Positions 32,901-33,588 of a stretch of 64,000 nucleotides of DNA are shown piece by piece. Position 1 is the stretch's first letter. The number at the start of each line of letters is the position of its first letter. This DNA comes from Ramlibacter cellulosilyticus (lineage in GTDB: Bacteria; Pseudomonadota; Gammaproteobacteria; Burkholderiales; Burkholderiaceae_C): NCBI RefSeq assembly GCF_014297465.1, contig NZ_JACORT010000016.1:1-64000 (forward strand), in the 5' to 3' direction. Under the pieces are notes generated by a model, which was not told the origin of the DNA, did not search any database, and was given only the letters and a program-made list of their open reading frames with translations. The translations under genes and the position numbers were made by a program.

Positions 32901-33529
32901 CGAGCGCTCCCGTCACGTGGACGCTGTCCGCGCAGGTCGGCCAGGTCCTGGGCTTCGTCTGCCTCGATGCCGACGACGACCTGCTCCTGGGCGGCACCGG
33001 CGACGACACGGTGGTCGGCGACAGCCAGATGGCCGTCTCCGCCTTCCGCGGCGCCTTCGCCACGCCGGCGGCGGCGTCCATGCAGGTCTCCGGCACGCAG
33101 CTGGTGGGCAACGCGGACATGCGTGCGGGCCGCGACACCATCCGCGGCGGCGACGGCAACGACAACCTGGCGGGCGACAGCGACACCACGGTGGCGGTGC
33201 AGTCCGGCGGCCTCGTGTCCGGCCTCGTGTCCGCGCTCGCGCGGCTGATCGACCGGCTGGGCGTCTCGTCCGCCAGCGACGACATCCGCGGCGACGCGGG
33301 CGTGAACGTCGTGGAACAAGGCAACCGGGCGAGCACGCCGGCCGGCCTGGTCCGCAGCGCGAACGTGGCCTCCAGGGGCAGCGGCACGCCGACGGCGCCG
33401 GTGATCGACTGGAACGGGGGCTTCGACGCGCAGGTGCCGGCGAGCTCCAATGCGGGCTGGCTGGAAGGCTTCGTGAACCGCCTGGGACGCGAGGACGATC
33501 CGAACCGGAACATCCGCATCAAGCTGTAG
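1..33529 (+). CDS. Giant secreted repeat protein (adhesin-like, FG-GAP and RTX repeats), 5'-truncated by window edge
   Basis: The frame is open from base 2 to a TAG at 33527-33529, giving 11,175 visible residues. The first codons (LFNAVDALLGDP) match the middle of an internal repeat that recurs near 3340 and 4756, so the true start lies upstream. Order of parts: five long adhesin-like units (to ~5.9 kb), Ala/Gly/Ser/Val-rich solenoid repeats (~5.9-10.3 kb), mixed solenoid with 'GDxVxY...GGL' modules (~10.3-15.6 kb), aspartate-rich repeats (15.6-18.1 kb), FG-GAP blades (18.1-22.1 kb), more GGxGDD repeats, eleven 121-residue repeats, then an RTX array. The C-terminus is a short non-repeat tail (IDWNGGF...WLEGFVNRLG...IRIKL). 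I found only about seven cysteines. RTX repeats bind calcium and usually mark type I secretion to the cell surface or medium, so a surface adhesin or biofilm role is inferred. No transmembrane barrel, LPXTG motif or secretion genes are visible. Confidence 0.9.
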   Translation, partial: LFNAVDALLGDPLISEAFDGEQPAEATAIIRNSDVDAAGNIALSAESAAQLNATVSNAASSTASALFNATGRSIGGVLASNKVSSTAQAFIEEGDIAAGGDLTVDASDTAGIYANTKLVSSSITTNDGGVAALQESISDFVPADFSSDEGERTIHFGDKVRLANDYANGGTAGGVYEYMGTTQLLDLGEQDYADLGYWKEWQGTQLIPDGLNFTNSDSVAGGGVVVLNDLRSSVEASMTNVIVTAANVGLSALEDATVIATADSSVESSGGSSFTGKGASTAGNGTIATNVVQGAADAFIEDSDVTTTGEVTVEARNASTLEATTMAATTSAGNSVGIVLAFNSVGWESQNLLFNALDALIGLSDVEFDHQSSQTVDRLQENDRVKTTSGDIYRYIGPDLSGPVNLADTQQHYATSNNWQKVDPTFGAERPARAQAYIRDSSVDAGGDVVLEAESAGTVEATVGNEATSLAIAFQGASAMSASGVLASNKVSSRALAFIEDGDVSAGGDVTITAADSATIEATSTMGTSAKRVNDAGAGLLNNFVNQLKTEYAYTNRSGQQTLAFGDLVRDDVSGEVYEYMGTTQSRDLGSEDFADYEYWKQVDDTNLISDKMASTAAKAFGLDTGKAKTFYGLVVRNDVRGGVDAYVDGTDLTAGGDITLAALEAATLTALDSSTVSSSDNKGGVVVTNQVQAHAKANVLRSALDAGGDVTVDAQNTSVLDATTYAKAKGNESVGVVVSFNSIGWDASNILFAAIDALLGDDLLTDELPATTRATIEDSSVDAGGALSVTATNAAQLQATTGNEQVSNATNDFAIAAKFGAKGMAAGGVLASNRVSSLAEAWIANTGTSLTVQAGGAVTVAAKDAAVIAASSVMVASAITSNNINAVTQLLQGLLPDSYQYTTASGVQTLQEGERVRVGGTYAGGGDTGAVYKYLGIGETLDLGNTDFSDPGQWKKLTGGADDLEDLFPNFGNLTDSDARAYGASVVLNDVRSAVQAYVQGVSLQAASLAVDAVEDATLQAYVETNLTASGGSAYGTGTVVSGGGQVVTNLVLSSAEAWVDHATVTTTGDLSVNAANTSALDATVLTASASGDTGVGITLAFNSMGWKPQNVLFNAIDALLGDPLLSEAFDGAQPAATRAFITSATIDVGGDLSITADASAQLNATVSNAATSTASALYNANGKGIGGVLASNKVNSLAEAYLEDPLAPVTVGGTLAIAAADNAGIYANSKIVSSSITTNDGGASVLQETISDFVPADYNTDEGTRTIAFGATVRIADDFLAENFGSGDGVQALATGNKVRLADDYAAEKFSTDSGRRLLVTGDVVRLADDYGGGGDAGALYKYLGGNGRVNLGTQNYADGARWAKVGGTAGAVYQYLGSAGSRDLSATDYGDTALWKEIAGKAGSVYRYMGTGDTLDLAHVNYDDLGYWKEVPLTQVVPTGYNVSDSNATAVGGLVVVNDVRSEVSARLSDADVTAAGVSVSASEAAVIRADADSSAVASGGSAWGSGSVLAINGTIATNIVLSSAQASIEGGSVTTTSGDLAVAAENLSQIDATTHSATTSGETAVGVTLAFNSIGWQAQNVLFNTVDAILGDPLVADAFGNQQPAEVRATISNSALDVAGDLRVTASNEAVINAEVDNQASSAAVALVGASGASVGIVIASNMVNSTAEAEVAFDSGLGQVDVGGDVAVAAEDYAAINAKSTLEAISTVSNDGGLGIITDLVSNFLTDYQYTTRSGTQDLTEGQLVRVGEGYGGGGTAGKVYMYTGADATLDLGAIDYRGADWEEVILDEAFDFLSGLGLNVSSSDSTAVGALVVRNDVRSDAEAAIAHAQVDAGGDIDVSAIGSATIQAQDESTVTSEGGSLLMSGRSLAVNGVIATNLVLGSTEALVSDSDLTSGGDVAVDASNTAGIVAEILSDTTSKGVSVGVTLAFNTIGWEAQNFIFNTVDALLGTDIGTADPASVRAVIERTEVDAGEGVHVAAVSDASIDATITSASTAIKATLADSTAVAVGAIIAMNKSSTSVESGIADAGEVLARDGSVEVTADDSSRIAADVEASALSVSASTSSALSVSVGLSVARNEIRNDMEAYVRDVDALTATDGDVNVDADQSSDIDATSRASAITVALSAGGSKAFGGGGATAVNDIGGKGNASVQRSTLTATGTGAGQGQATIAARNSAEIDADVEAFSVSAGVGTGTTPAISIGFSLARNFIGWDEFGGANPLQVRAYAEDTQITAPRGITVSAESTQKIGATVYATSVAIAASTGSAVGLTAGGLWTDNRIATSVKAYIDGSSLLQTSGTDLVVSARNASRITSDARAISVGASLAGGSGGSVSVGLSLSANTIQNEVAAYVKDAVVRTAGGDVRVTARDEARISSSSTAAAMSLGISAGTAGFAVAGGGATSYNTILGSTEAYVEGSELGTTANQVGDVVVTAASTSQITSEVLAVAGSVAFGSTAGVGVAVGVSLAQNDIGYEDSSSEGNLVSAQIRDSSIAASGDLTLDAASAQVVQAFVAAGSVALAAGGTAGVGLSGAGVSSKNRVKVRVQSGIDGDGASGISVRGATITADDSSSISSFAGAASLAGSVGGTAGVSVSIGVSLSENLVANAVEAFVRNADQGLTTRTGDIAITAGAQGKHLFDLTLSGLSFTTAQLSDASEEAIDDPLTGTDEADVDADGDAAIKEAIRTAFAVRGEDLEGDLRLAEVVEGERWVLVTEDGVSYQVDKVGGTLQVSKATIAAVSAAASLAAGFGGTAGIAFSGAGADAQNIILTKANASVEGSTLDSAGDVTLSASSTSGILATVVAASASVAAGGTAGVGVSIGAAIAHNFIGYDADGSPSAAEVRAYVVDSSIAADGDLVQTAVAAQHIDALVIAGSVAVGAGGTAGIGASGSGVEAENRVNVDVEASITGDGATGITADTVSLTARDTSTISVLAGAASLAASLSGAVGVSVSVGVALAHNNIASTAEAFIADADTGVTSSTGDITLTADSAATIDSVAFAASLAAGIAGAVGAGVSGAGAEATNAIQTGTHAYASDSVLSSAGDIEVTATNTSSIDATIVAASVSVAVGGTVGFGASVGAALATNLIGYTESGTPEEASVQAYLEDTSVLQADKLAIAATSDLSVQAIVLAGSVAVAGGTVGVAVSGAGASSENRIAANVAAYIDGDGAQGITVGTLTVEAEDSSYINADTGAASVAASFGAAGGSASVGVAFASNDIANTVAAEIRNANDLDTTTGGITVTADESATIESLTASASLAASVSIGVSFSAAVTQATNTLGSTVSAGLSGSGDIRSAKGVTVAAQDTSGISAEVVAVAVSGGVISLAAGLVTVENQIGNHVSASSTNSDVTAEDGDIAISATSTPTIRSSAEVGAVSFGIGVAGAGGISTTTIEGITEASVNGGSLTAAGHAITVDASSTSTTSPSIEGLSIGLAEVSLMQAEATIAGQTRAWAGGTTTITAARLDLTATDQTSASPSTTIAGLSGVSFGSTETTVEVTRETLAEVASGASLTMAAGALNLLANATTSGNGSTESTSGAIFKMTSLTVESTVSSETRAAIQQGATVRSAGGTVSVTALGDNAAEAQIESFGVGIALSAQSSEPSATVSATTEAYIHGNVIGTTASQPAGNVTVLADADDHATAGSKARGGGAVSVDSSTVTATTESTVRAGGGGTIRSGGTVSIQAFGRTDADAASRSDTGGAVAVSDLVANASATPTVTADIQGGGVIEAAQGFILRATHGEDPPVYSDGSFDAVSGIDPTGNTVTFGADHGLLTGDTVKYNQNGATTGVGGLTSGRTYGVIVAGDQQLQLGSTFSSYVDEDADDPVPFVDLDRDTISFATPHNLLDGDRVVYSAEQGSAVVGGLSTNTTYEVVRVDAYTIKLKALGGYAAPKEITGAAIAADTVTLAGHGFTEGQAVTYRAPRAPQFSVPGVDGDTDTITLASGHGLATGDEVIYTTDGAVIGGLVNGGRYFAIVNGNAVQLAATYEEAVGVPADPDADPPVTGVAVTPINLTPSSDEDDEGDVHGLRKVSDQAIGGLVDGRTYYVDLVTGQPDKFQLRDGDGNLVSLVATDSVSGAVLTGTSTLGTESIDLTNVGTGRHRLVIDITADGSGTQLFEGVGGARALAGAPSANGVVTAAASGSSGGVVRVSDSKVTASTTPTVNVTIGTGASIAAFDVDIAGTAKANVSATSANSGGGLVSVGDAEANIEVDVTSAVTVGEDASVQATNSLTIDSCTIIHASVLAQSNGGGLVDFADADVSADVTYSATIALLDGADVKSEGDATLDARSKVEVKADSEADSAGLGSSAETTADVAIGADGARALVRTSVADGARVQGANVVVRARSSELEVHATAEADSGGAVADGEAEALINVWDAVEVVLASGASVMGDVVTISARHEDVDLKARSDADTDGLYADADATSRIAYDSDNTVRAGAGATAAARDLYVYSTQDISRYERRMSTDVDVFGSANDHPEGKLEARRTIDWNGNVTFLARPAPQLLIDSNGLIVTADNVTVNGGLDAGDTVTGDTITVDPITNNDAGTATFTVNSVGRREDKDAPAGEITGSGGTFSSGSMFPSVELVNHSDKHLVIGNIQLANGTTQPTVSLNAQDVSLEFEVGHVAPAGDVRIDILNEGTGDVRIDGLVDNPIGLIHIEAQGGAIFADDGAGDLLRGNRIALEARDNIGDATRRLDVELVRSHRRETGFDAIGGGDIRLNLTGKVRDLDPALSDFTGGTIATSGGDVDLLIQTTMQETHAIGTAGGVRVSVNGGSATTYLEHYDQDTNHGSAPLDFRLFADTTQGTGVASAYTFDQIRGGNITIVAAHPLATDPRIDFTSDTDHGDDGRIDVLLNGDLTLRELSGDYLLHSIRSNAGDIDLSTVDGAIEVVIVEALAGDVTLSAVGEGSALFESGVGDDGATPFVVGNSITLNAGGGVGSAGDFFEIDSSHQAPGQVSGFVGGSVYVTETAGTLNVGGIVATGIVGGVLTNAEAIVLVTLSGSILDADATEEDDIVTDLQAADIDLIANGGSIGSAANALEIYGAGSGQQEIPTRTLGGATPLAGRLFAQALSGDVHLLEVSGGTNILAIHAGGDASLTVWDSAYADEDIEFVVGGGSSHTGIAVAQGYVQAGGSVTLQAGDDITLPVASSITGGTAVTLRGDVQSAEIDPSIGTYILLQGAVQAPLLTVEGGAQIDHFELARAGGINPGGSTVVRGGLSDDRFYVQAAAGTTTLEGGSGADRFLLSNNASRSLFPTSDLFESEDPLAPFSALTGSVAGLGQLNIATGEGGDGGTRDSIYLSSDAAAASLSGTFTTGRISGFGMAGTIDYTTVDGASILVELGAFDDTVAVKGGAANVALFVTAGGGDDVMNVGNDAGRLNDISGIVAFYGDAGADTINVHGNSPTTSAGQLSAIGVTGMEMGGNRLFAIHNEVFGANVPTPLATDPPTATVSGAIYFATREIDDETETISSTVETVNVLLGAGDDTFKVDSAYAYGTTHVYAGAGQDTITVSSTTSGLYRDSGQTRRSDYVHGELVLHAGTDAVADTLIVDDSGDDNANVGQLLGATVTTSDMAGSVRFDASAGDTVGILLGANDDRFYVPGVSAGIQAVVGTGGGFDKVYVGTTAGNEATGSLDALLGILVVEGQDPEAGDMLIVNDQATGAAQWYGITNDPDDGVRNTDAGPWPVDTTTITRGAGDIRYRGIETAILNAGQGNDIIDLEGTHREQALSGKSSAFIVNAGGGDDTVNIGAQVAGGYSLAGFLIDLAETPTEPGGIPVLVNGGAGRDAIHYLDSANSVATALAFTHGTPDAAWRALFGEAPDSPGYLSVVMGDLEGDARPLNVNARGTEHVQVTLGSGADVVQLTDNGVYDYDVTVYAGGGDDTFNIEDDLVNTGRTITLNGEGGDDLVYAQFEDHLPAGTASIVFNGGLQDGLQGPNDERSGDTLRIAGDGIATATYTPSATLARAGTVQVGGNRFDFTGVEPLVLHGLSDLDVITPDSAADLVIDSVAVDDLHLTSLTLHTVTINGVVAWNQQFQFDTPDALEVEHVGRAIAMSGDTLVVGAALKNSASGVVYVYTWNATNSSWTEQGKLYASDRGAGGGQGFGSAVAIDGDRLIVGAPNDAGLGQDTGAAYIFQRDANGVWTQRAKLRSLDATVNDTFGQSVAINGTTAIVGAAGDINSAYVFVESGGAWTQQRQLTGSNEFGTAVALNGNTAAVGSPGAGSGSVTVFKRTGIKWGDVKTLLPSNAQDGEAFGSALAMVNGRIVVGAPLWDANGTGTGTAHGRAFVFEGADGSWTLTARLTQDGGLPLKEALDVLQADAHFGRAVAIGGDYVVVGAPKYDSTSTVTGNQSENSGAAWAFQRLADAGSGASWLRATGASGSGRLQAEAAAGTTVGAPLPDNFGAAVAVSNNRIVAGLPGFNELNGGDIVRADVGAVRTFRADSALPTFEMERVWAETLDDLTPLAQASRFGSVTHYDAGTRTLFVGDPGQDRVSVYINEGLYWRPLDPIIRTGGGNFGFDIDYEDGWLAIGDPQANTVYLYQRNGEGWLAPVSVSGQGGFGTSVALAGDKLVVGMPGAGGTYRSIQQADQTPYNLNLGTPGGAVVYQRSGTSWNYLRLLMPFDYAMPPITSTSSTTTATTAGHVGLKIFDSDNFGYFFSAHTMGRIDLDDWDHPQHTDRDGMDDDTVAVRVGARTYAKFEDTNGGDRGTLEVWNYGYSGYVDVNLVDNFYFNGKYYNLDWIRNDIDYVSASLIQPTSFTTLTHYQFPNLDNARWGSSVEIIGNTVFVGAPGMNGNAGRVAVYDLTTGRYTPWSATIGGFTDAPLRPVDYDDASGSAGSEIVIRVNGQPLVGRPGVDLIQQYNGSGSSWSFGTAISAPTGSNAFGTAETIAVTGNKRLFGVPDAVASNGSNAGAGAAYLYDNASNIEKTFRPYFYDAFTNRMLEDTQSERRFGLGATIIGEGQWIVGSGNTDDDFVPGVGGDLDINKVYNFRQRGTGFTAAGSLLTPAALPSAKVGASVALDGNTMVIGARDWDDRGAVFVYVDATGNGTWTRQATIQGADLQSDDGFGAAIALSGDTLVIGAPNKLANDAGAFYVFERLGNTWTQKAEVTGTTANGHLGSAVDVHFDTAVVGASGENRAYVYGTDGVAWNWQATLQAPVGGAAFGAAVAIENSTVVIGAPQSQVGAVANVGAVYVYDLGNTGSPVKLAAVAGAAGDAFGTSVDLSGGRIAVGASGFDLVGAADAGAAYIFDHDGTSWQQTTRLDLGASARASDLFGASVAIEGGRLVVGAYQREVVRVRPPELGGNETVDNAGQAFVYTLRNGTWQREAQSSTITGADVESGDNAGYAVAISDGRIIVGAPQLSGNDRDGSGYAFLRTESAPVTITVPETLEQLIAGAQANTISGTLGTVTTADLHFFDIDDVLLRTGNADDTITLRPAGLTAFGLRNFTVETQGGADTLVTESTVLAPPAADDYVLTEAPGAGDPLYTALAGAFTYDGGTGANTVIARSDDDWILESGALLTLAGDRLVLANVQSARLEGGNGSSLFEVIGWAGDVTLDGGGGDDHFVVRPTVTGTVRVADTGSSGSDELTLVGTAADDTFIVLNGRVSLNGWSIDYSGLETVRIAGQAGDDKLRVADASADNVLLDGEEGSDTYEVFTGISDATIYVADTGPLRQGDLNVDRLNTPAGVPGSNPFRVADKTVHYSGIEEFGTAEVSPIMTVGATEGDDIIVLDGLVLTINGTFVLPLTGVIDLTVDGLGGNDSFIMENIPPGLIVRLVGSGGDDTLYGPDLANAWSISDEDAGTLELPTLFTFAGMENLAGGSAADTFRFAGDAAALSGDIAGGGGSDTLDFGALTTGVTVNRATGAASPLGGAFSGIEALIGSQGSDTLADSGSIFHVTGLDTGDIDGAFAFSGIENLAGGAGSEAFVFSMAGALSGSVQGGDGEDLLVFDLDAAGTAITVGAQSVTRTGAAQTGYGGIEIVVVNALGGNDTITIDTAAGSGPALVQVAGGAGDDTVTVNLVAGATTQVQVDGGNGGGDSISVVGTTGDDQILVDAAGVLAGDAGISFIGVEALTVDAGGGDDAMSLLSMPAVGTIELLGGGGNDAIELHAYPSTGSLRVDGGTGDANTLTLRFGAADDVIGIGAGFVSIAGSTGVTYANFASLVADAGEGADQVTVASTHAGSTEIQGGAGSDTVTIEGTAGTLGVFTGAGNDTVDLRGIGASATVDLGDDDDTMTVSSALGTLDGVAAPLSVTGGDGQDALFLDDFGFGGGRSGLLTESQVSGFGMAAPVDYAAFESLTLTLGSGGDEVTIANTHGGSTLVRTGAGADHIAIDGLGGELTVEAGDGADTMVATLSSGETIHPFNALLTVVGGDDGAADVFTLNSGATLDLDGTLTSDTITGLGMAAGVVYRELEALEIHLGGGADDFTIASTHAGETTLTLGEGADTVRVHTIAGLATVDTEAGDDVVNVGTVDGLLDGIAARLDVAGGTGDDQLKLDDSGDATDNSGVLTSDTITGLGLSTSGIGYDAFEALDIGLGSGSDRFDAMSTHGGTTLVRANGGSDWVNVVSIAGETTVEGGAGADTVLVGSIPSGLGGVVDGIAALLRVRGGDDADHVVVDDSGDTGANEGWLTSTTVRGLDMAGLVDYEAEQLEIYLGSGGDTFTIESTHLGGITRLDSGPGDDDILVEAVAGNTTVLGGTGDDDVVAGGIGVVDGISADLLVDGQDGDDTLLVDDTGDTDDNTGFLTASTVRGLDMCGVITYLGLEAITIDLGHGGDRFTVETTHDHATFVHGNDGMDRLDVQTAAGVTTLDGGADDDTITVGSLAPVVAGGTLNGIAALLVLTGGTGVDALAVDDTGDAAANAGVLGSATLTGLGMTGGGIAYTLFEALDIGLGSGGDRLDIAGTHGGTTLVRSNGGDDRINVQAIAGETTLLAGTGQDTIFVGSLAGTYGGTVDGIAALLRVRGGDDDDVLVVDDTGDTLANEGWLAATHVTGLGMAAGIDYVVDDLRIALGAAGDTFTVFATHGGTTLLEANDGNDVVNVQATSGETTVDAGSHDDTVNVGTLAPALAGGVLDAIDALLLLRGGSGVDALNLDDTGDLADNTGLLASHTLHGLGLSDDGVDYDAFEALDLGLGAGNDRFTIASTHGGTTLLRGNDGDDDVQVHTIAGDTTVLAGDGNDDVVVGDPAHLVDGIAALLVVQGGSGFDTLLADDSGDTNDNTGELTASTLAGLDMDGSVTYGGLELVTVDLGAGADAFTIVSTHADETVVYGRSGGDTVNVRTIAGLTTVDGGSDDDTIDVGTLAPVLAGGVLDAIDALLVVTGGSGNDALNVDDTGDGTDNTGVLTSGRLDGLGLSADGIHYSAFEALDIGLGSGNDRFDILGTHLGTTLVRGNDGHDAVNLRSIAGQTTVASGAGDDTITVGTLAPQGGGLADGIGALLVVDAGSGNDVLTVDDTGDAAGNTGLLTADTLSGLGMAGSIRYGAVEGLEVFLGSGNDQFAITGTMRQAGFQTVTTVSTGVGNDRVDIAVLAGIDGFLAVDAEAGDDVIAAASSTRDLVLIGGLGNDAVTAGQGDDLVIADRGVVDYRDANGVLVTRLGLGLAERHVLPRGEAELGPLDVPHRRTDGVVRQRVVYGTDGAGGGNDVVHAGSGDDVVYGGRGNDLLYGEEGGDRYMFSGALLGSDTVFESTGFLGRDRLDFSEFAGTVMLDLRKSTPQVVDPVHLTLTLQVGAAIEDLTGSQNDDLLVGNDQGNQIDALGGNDIVIGGYGDDALSGGEGDDIALGDEGLVRRTADGRVEVLLLDVGEVTGRRELAPSYNGDLSTTMLGEELWLVTGTQDSRGRWTTHVLTVDLLAAGNDSITGDAGDDLLFGQGGNDVLLGGDGNDYVEGNEGNDTASGGTGDDILLGDNSYHFAATEEGLPVVAHAYGLGRQAEGALTAIVSPVATVMPQGVHNVDPFGSVLYQGDRSMALLGGLTPYRDTLGRTHTAFAAVLPDVGRHAGLVAGNDVLSGEAGSDRLVGDHSIVVAPFQRDLVSMLGDFGAAMQELARIDTLLPPKSVPPITVASDRLDGGDGDDLLVGDESLVLVAGAGYATELPAGLAAAADTFRSSVASLGKTVRGTPRAADFVTSRDQLAGGTGDDRLVGDFSVGLVVAIDAAPTGAPAWLPYVRLPSLTVTGSADVLSGDAGDDELAGDSQLLVAVGIGAHPLGARDVLLEVDASLAGEGPADVVTLPFLPTLSAGGAVPGSGYVDLRVGELLGDVTLRGAADVLDGGDGDDRVTGDDTAEVAVVIGGPLAAHTTWPHYDRDVLVSGLVDDLVMIGAADQVAGGAGDDLLVGDASFAASVFIGGPLSLGSDHHWHGHGHWHWHGHGHDHDHWHGHGHDFDQVRIANLVDAVVLLGASDTMDAGTGDDLAIGDHQVTVGAIVAGPVLVGEGATPPAFHFHGDAAVAIDGVVGDLDVTGGNDSVSGGEGNDRLVGDSALQVAAITQGPLLTGTAAFAAGWAPGFEALVDVDGVVCSIDSAAGRDQLDGGAGNDSLVGDDTITVAGVVDGAVVLASAGGGSYSGRRLFDGGLVEFDGLVKRISACGANDALAGGEGDDELVGDQQVRVAAAVDGALFAAEAGVPTPTAGVWWSWQKDEPVEFRKLVDVLDLRAGNDALTGGTGNDRLVGDVDLLASVAIHDALVEGFAAPAYGSSLPTLTLVRFDEIVADVHLGAGSDVLAGGEGNDAMVGDSTVAVTVVMAGGGGTGNPLSPLRLDAEVDQVVGHLHADAGGDTLRGEQGDDDIAGDNALRAGVILSGPQASDGVVLAVRSLATHVWLDGGCDRIEGGEGADQLVGDNTARVAGVRLQDEAGGRSVTIDVLVDDLDLGAGSDVVLGGDGEDRLTGDQDVLVAAVVIEDALGGNVSVKVGTLVNALQLAAACDSLDGGAGNDVLLGDQVLAVAGVVDARTAPSAPVTWTLSAQVGQVLGFVCLDADDDLLLGGTGDDTVVGDSQMAVSAFRGAFATPAAASMQVSGTQLVGNADMRAGRDTIRGGDGNDNLAGDSDTTVAVQSGGLVSGLVSALARLIDRLGVSSASDDIRGDAGVNVVEQGNRASTPAGLVRSANVASRGSGTPTAPVIDWNGGFDAQVPASSNAGWLEGFVNRLGREDDPNRNIRIKL
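3821..4302 (+). repeat. Nested AAABBB triplication of a VRLADDY/YxYxG-W module
   Basis: Other units carry one A half (TxxxGxxVRxADDY) directly followed by one B half (GxVYxYxG...LDL...DY...W). Here three A halves come first, with the VR codons at 3824, 3902 and 3980 (exactly 78 nt apart). Three B halves follow, with the first Tyr codons at 4028, 4127 and 4226 (exactly 99 nt apart). The first A matches the A of the left-edge unit (DEGxRTIxFG) and the last B matches its B (DLGYWKE). The outer pair is therefore ancestral and the copies sit inside it. Confidence 0.85.
6620..9880 (+). repeat. Ala/Gly/Ser/Val-rich ~260-residue repeats of the giant protein
   Basis: A recurring unit contains 'GVSxGxxLAxNxIGY', 'AYxxDSSIxAxGDL', 'AGSVAxxAGGTAGVGxSGAG', 'ENRV...IDGDGAxGI' and 'VSVSxGVxLAxN'. 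The IGY/IGW landmark sits near 6650, 7435, 8505 and 9277. Spacing is about 780 nt except between the second and third copies, where about 290 nt of unrelated sequence is inserted. Alternating small and polar residues with regular glycines suggest a beta-solenoid; this is an inference from composition. Confidence 0.75.
7922..8212 (+). other. Non-repeat domain inserted in a solenoid repeat
   Basis: About 97 residues starting HLFDLTLSGLSF interrupt the 260-residue repeat between 'AITAGAQGK' and 'ATIAAVSAAASLAAG'. The insert is charged and mixed alpha/beta in appearance (DEADVDADGDAAIKEAIR, then EGERWVLVTEDGVSYQV), unlike the flanking Ala/Gly/Ser-rich sequence. The frame is kept throughout. I do not recognise the fold. 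Confidence 0.6.
11280..12250 (+). repeat. Cluster of 'GDxVxY...GGL...Y.V' modules in the giant protein
   Basis: At least three copies of a ~55-residue module occur: NTVTFGADHGLLTGDTVKY, DTISFATPHNLLDGDRVVY and DTITLASGHGLATGDEVIY. Each is followed by GGL, then Y.V and a closing 'QL' or 'IKL' strand. A partial fourth copy lies around 12110-12210 (IGGLVDGRTYYVDLV). Such modules recur in very large bacterial surface proteins. Their function is not known to me. Confidence 0.65.
18160..22135 (+). repeat. About twenty FG-GAP (integrin-alpha-like) beta-propeller repeats
   Basis: I count roughly twenty copies of the FG-GAP pattern FGxAVAIxGDxLxVGAP, each followed by an 'AYVFxRxxxxWTxxAxL' strand set. 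Examples are FGSAVAIDGDRLIVGAPND, FGTAVALNGNTAAVGSPGA and FGASVAIEGGRLVVGAYQ. Copies are about 150-250 nt apart. FG-GAP blades build seven-bladed propellers in integrin alpha chains and in bacterial surface proteins, so twenty copies could form two to three propellers. A different segment interrupts them at about 19880-20335. Confidence 0.85.
19879..20335 (+). other. Insertion between FG-GAP blades with an EF-hand-like aspartate loop
   Basis: This segment starts at MPFDYAMPP, runs through a Ser/Thr run and ends before the next blade (RWGSSVEIIGN). It carries DSDNFGYFFSAHTMG and an HTDRDGMDDDT loop that resembles a calcium-binding DxDxxxDD loop, then a Tyr/Asn/Phe-rich stretch (DNFYFNGKYYNLDW). 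It is unlike the propeller blades. No fold is recognised. Confidence 0.5.
24766..28560 (+). repeat. Eleven tandem ~121-residue repeats in the giant protein
   Basis: The landmark 'DGIAALLxVxGGxGxD' recurs at about 24766, 25128, 25469, 25832, 26177, 26540, 26903, 27263, 27614, 27977 and 28340. The commonest interval is 363 nt. Each copy reads LxVDDTGDxxDNTGxLT, then a GLGM segment, a 'YxxFExLxIxLGSGxDxFxIxSTHxG' segment and 'TTVxxGxGxDxxxVG'. Two copies three units apart (25832 and 26903) share a distinctive 'ALLRVRGG...NEGWL' form, indicating duplication of multi-unit blocks. An older degenerate copy is at about 16630-16820. Confidence 0.85.
28720..33300 (+). repeat. C-terminal RTX-type calcium-binding array
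   Basis: After classic nonapeptides (GGGNDVVHAGSGDDVVYGGRGNDLLYGEEGGD at 28960-29050) come about eighteen copies of a ~70-80-residue unit, 'DxLxGGxGDDxLVGDxxVxVAxxxxG', then a short variable insert and 'LxGxxD'. Examples are RLDGGDGDDLLVGDESL, QLDGGAGNDSLVGDDTI and SLDGGAGNDVLLGDQVL. The GGxGxDxLx motif binds calcium in parallel beta-rolls and is typical of type I secretion substrates. Confidence 0.9.
31109..31186 (+). other. Trp/His-rich tract inside the RTX array
   Basis: The 26 residues from 31109 contain 14 histidines, alternating with Gly, Trp and Asp (pattern HHWHGHGHWHW...HDHDHWHGHGH). They replace the short variable insert of one RTX unit. The frame is kept and the DNA is locally repetitive (ggccatggccac, ggccacgatcac). 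Such tracts often bind Ni, Zn or Cu; metal binding is inferred from composition. Confidence 0.85.
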
Positions 33530-33546
33530 CCAGGACTGCGAGAGAG

Positions 33547-33568
33547 CGGCCCGCCCACCGGCGGGCCG
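33547..33568. terminator. Hairpin between convergent genes (likely bidirectional terminator)
   Basis: A perfect 9-bp stem CGGCCCGCC / GGCGGGCCG with a four-base loop CACC lies 17 nt after the giant gene's stop and just beyond the stop of the opposing gene. There is no long T run on the + side and only a mixed CT tract on the - side, so efficiency is uncertain. Confidence 0.6.
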
Positions 33569-33588
33569 TCCTGCGTCGCCGGCGCCGC

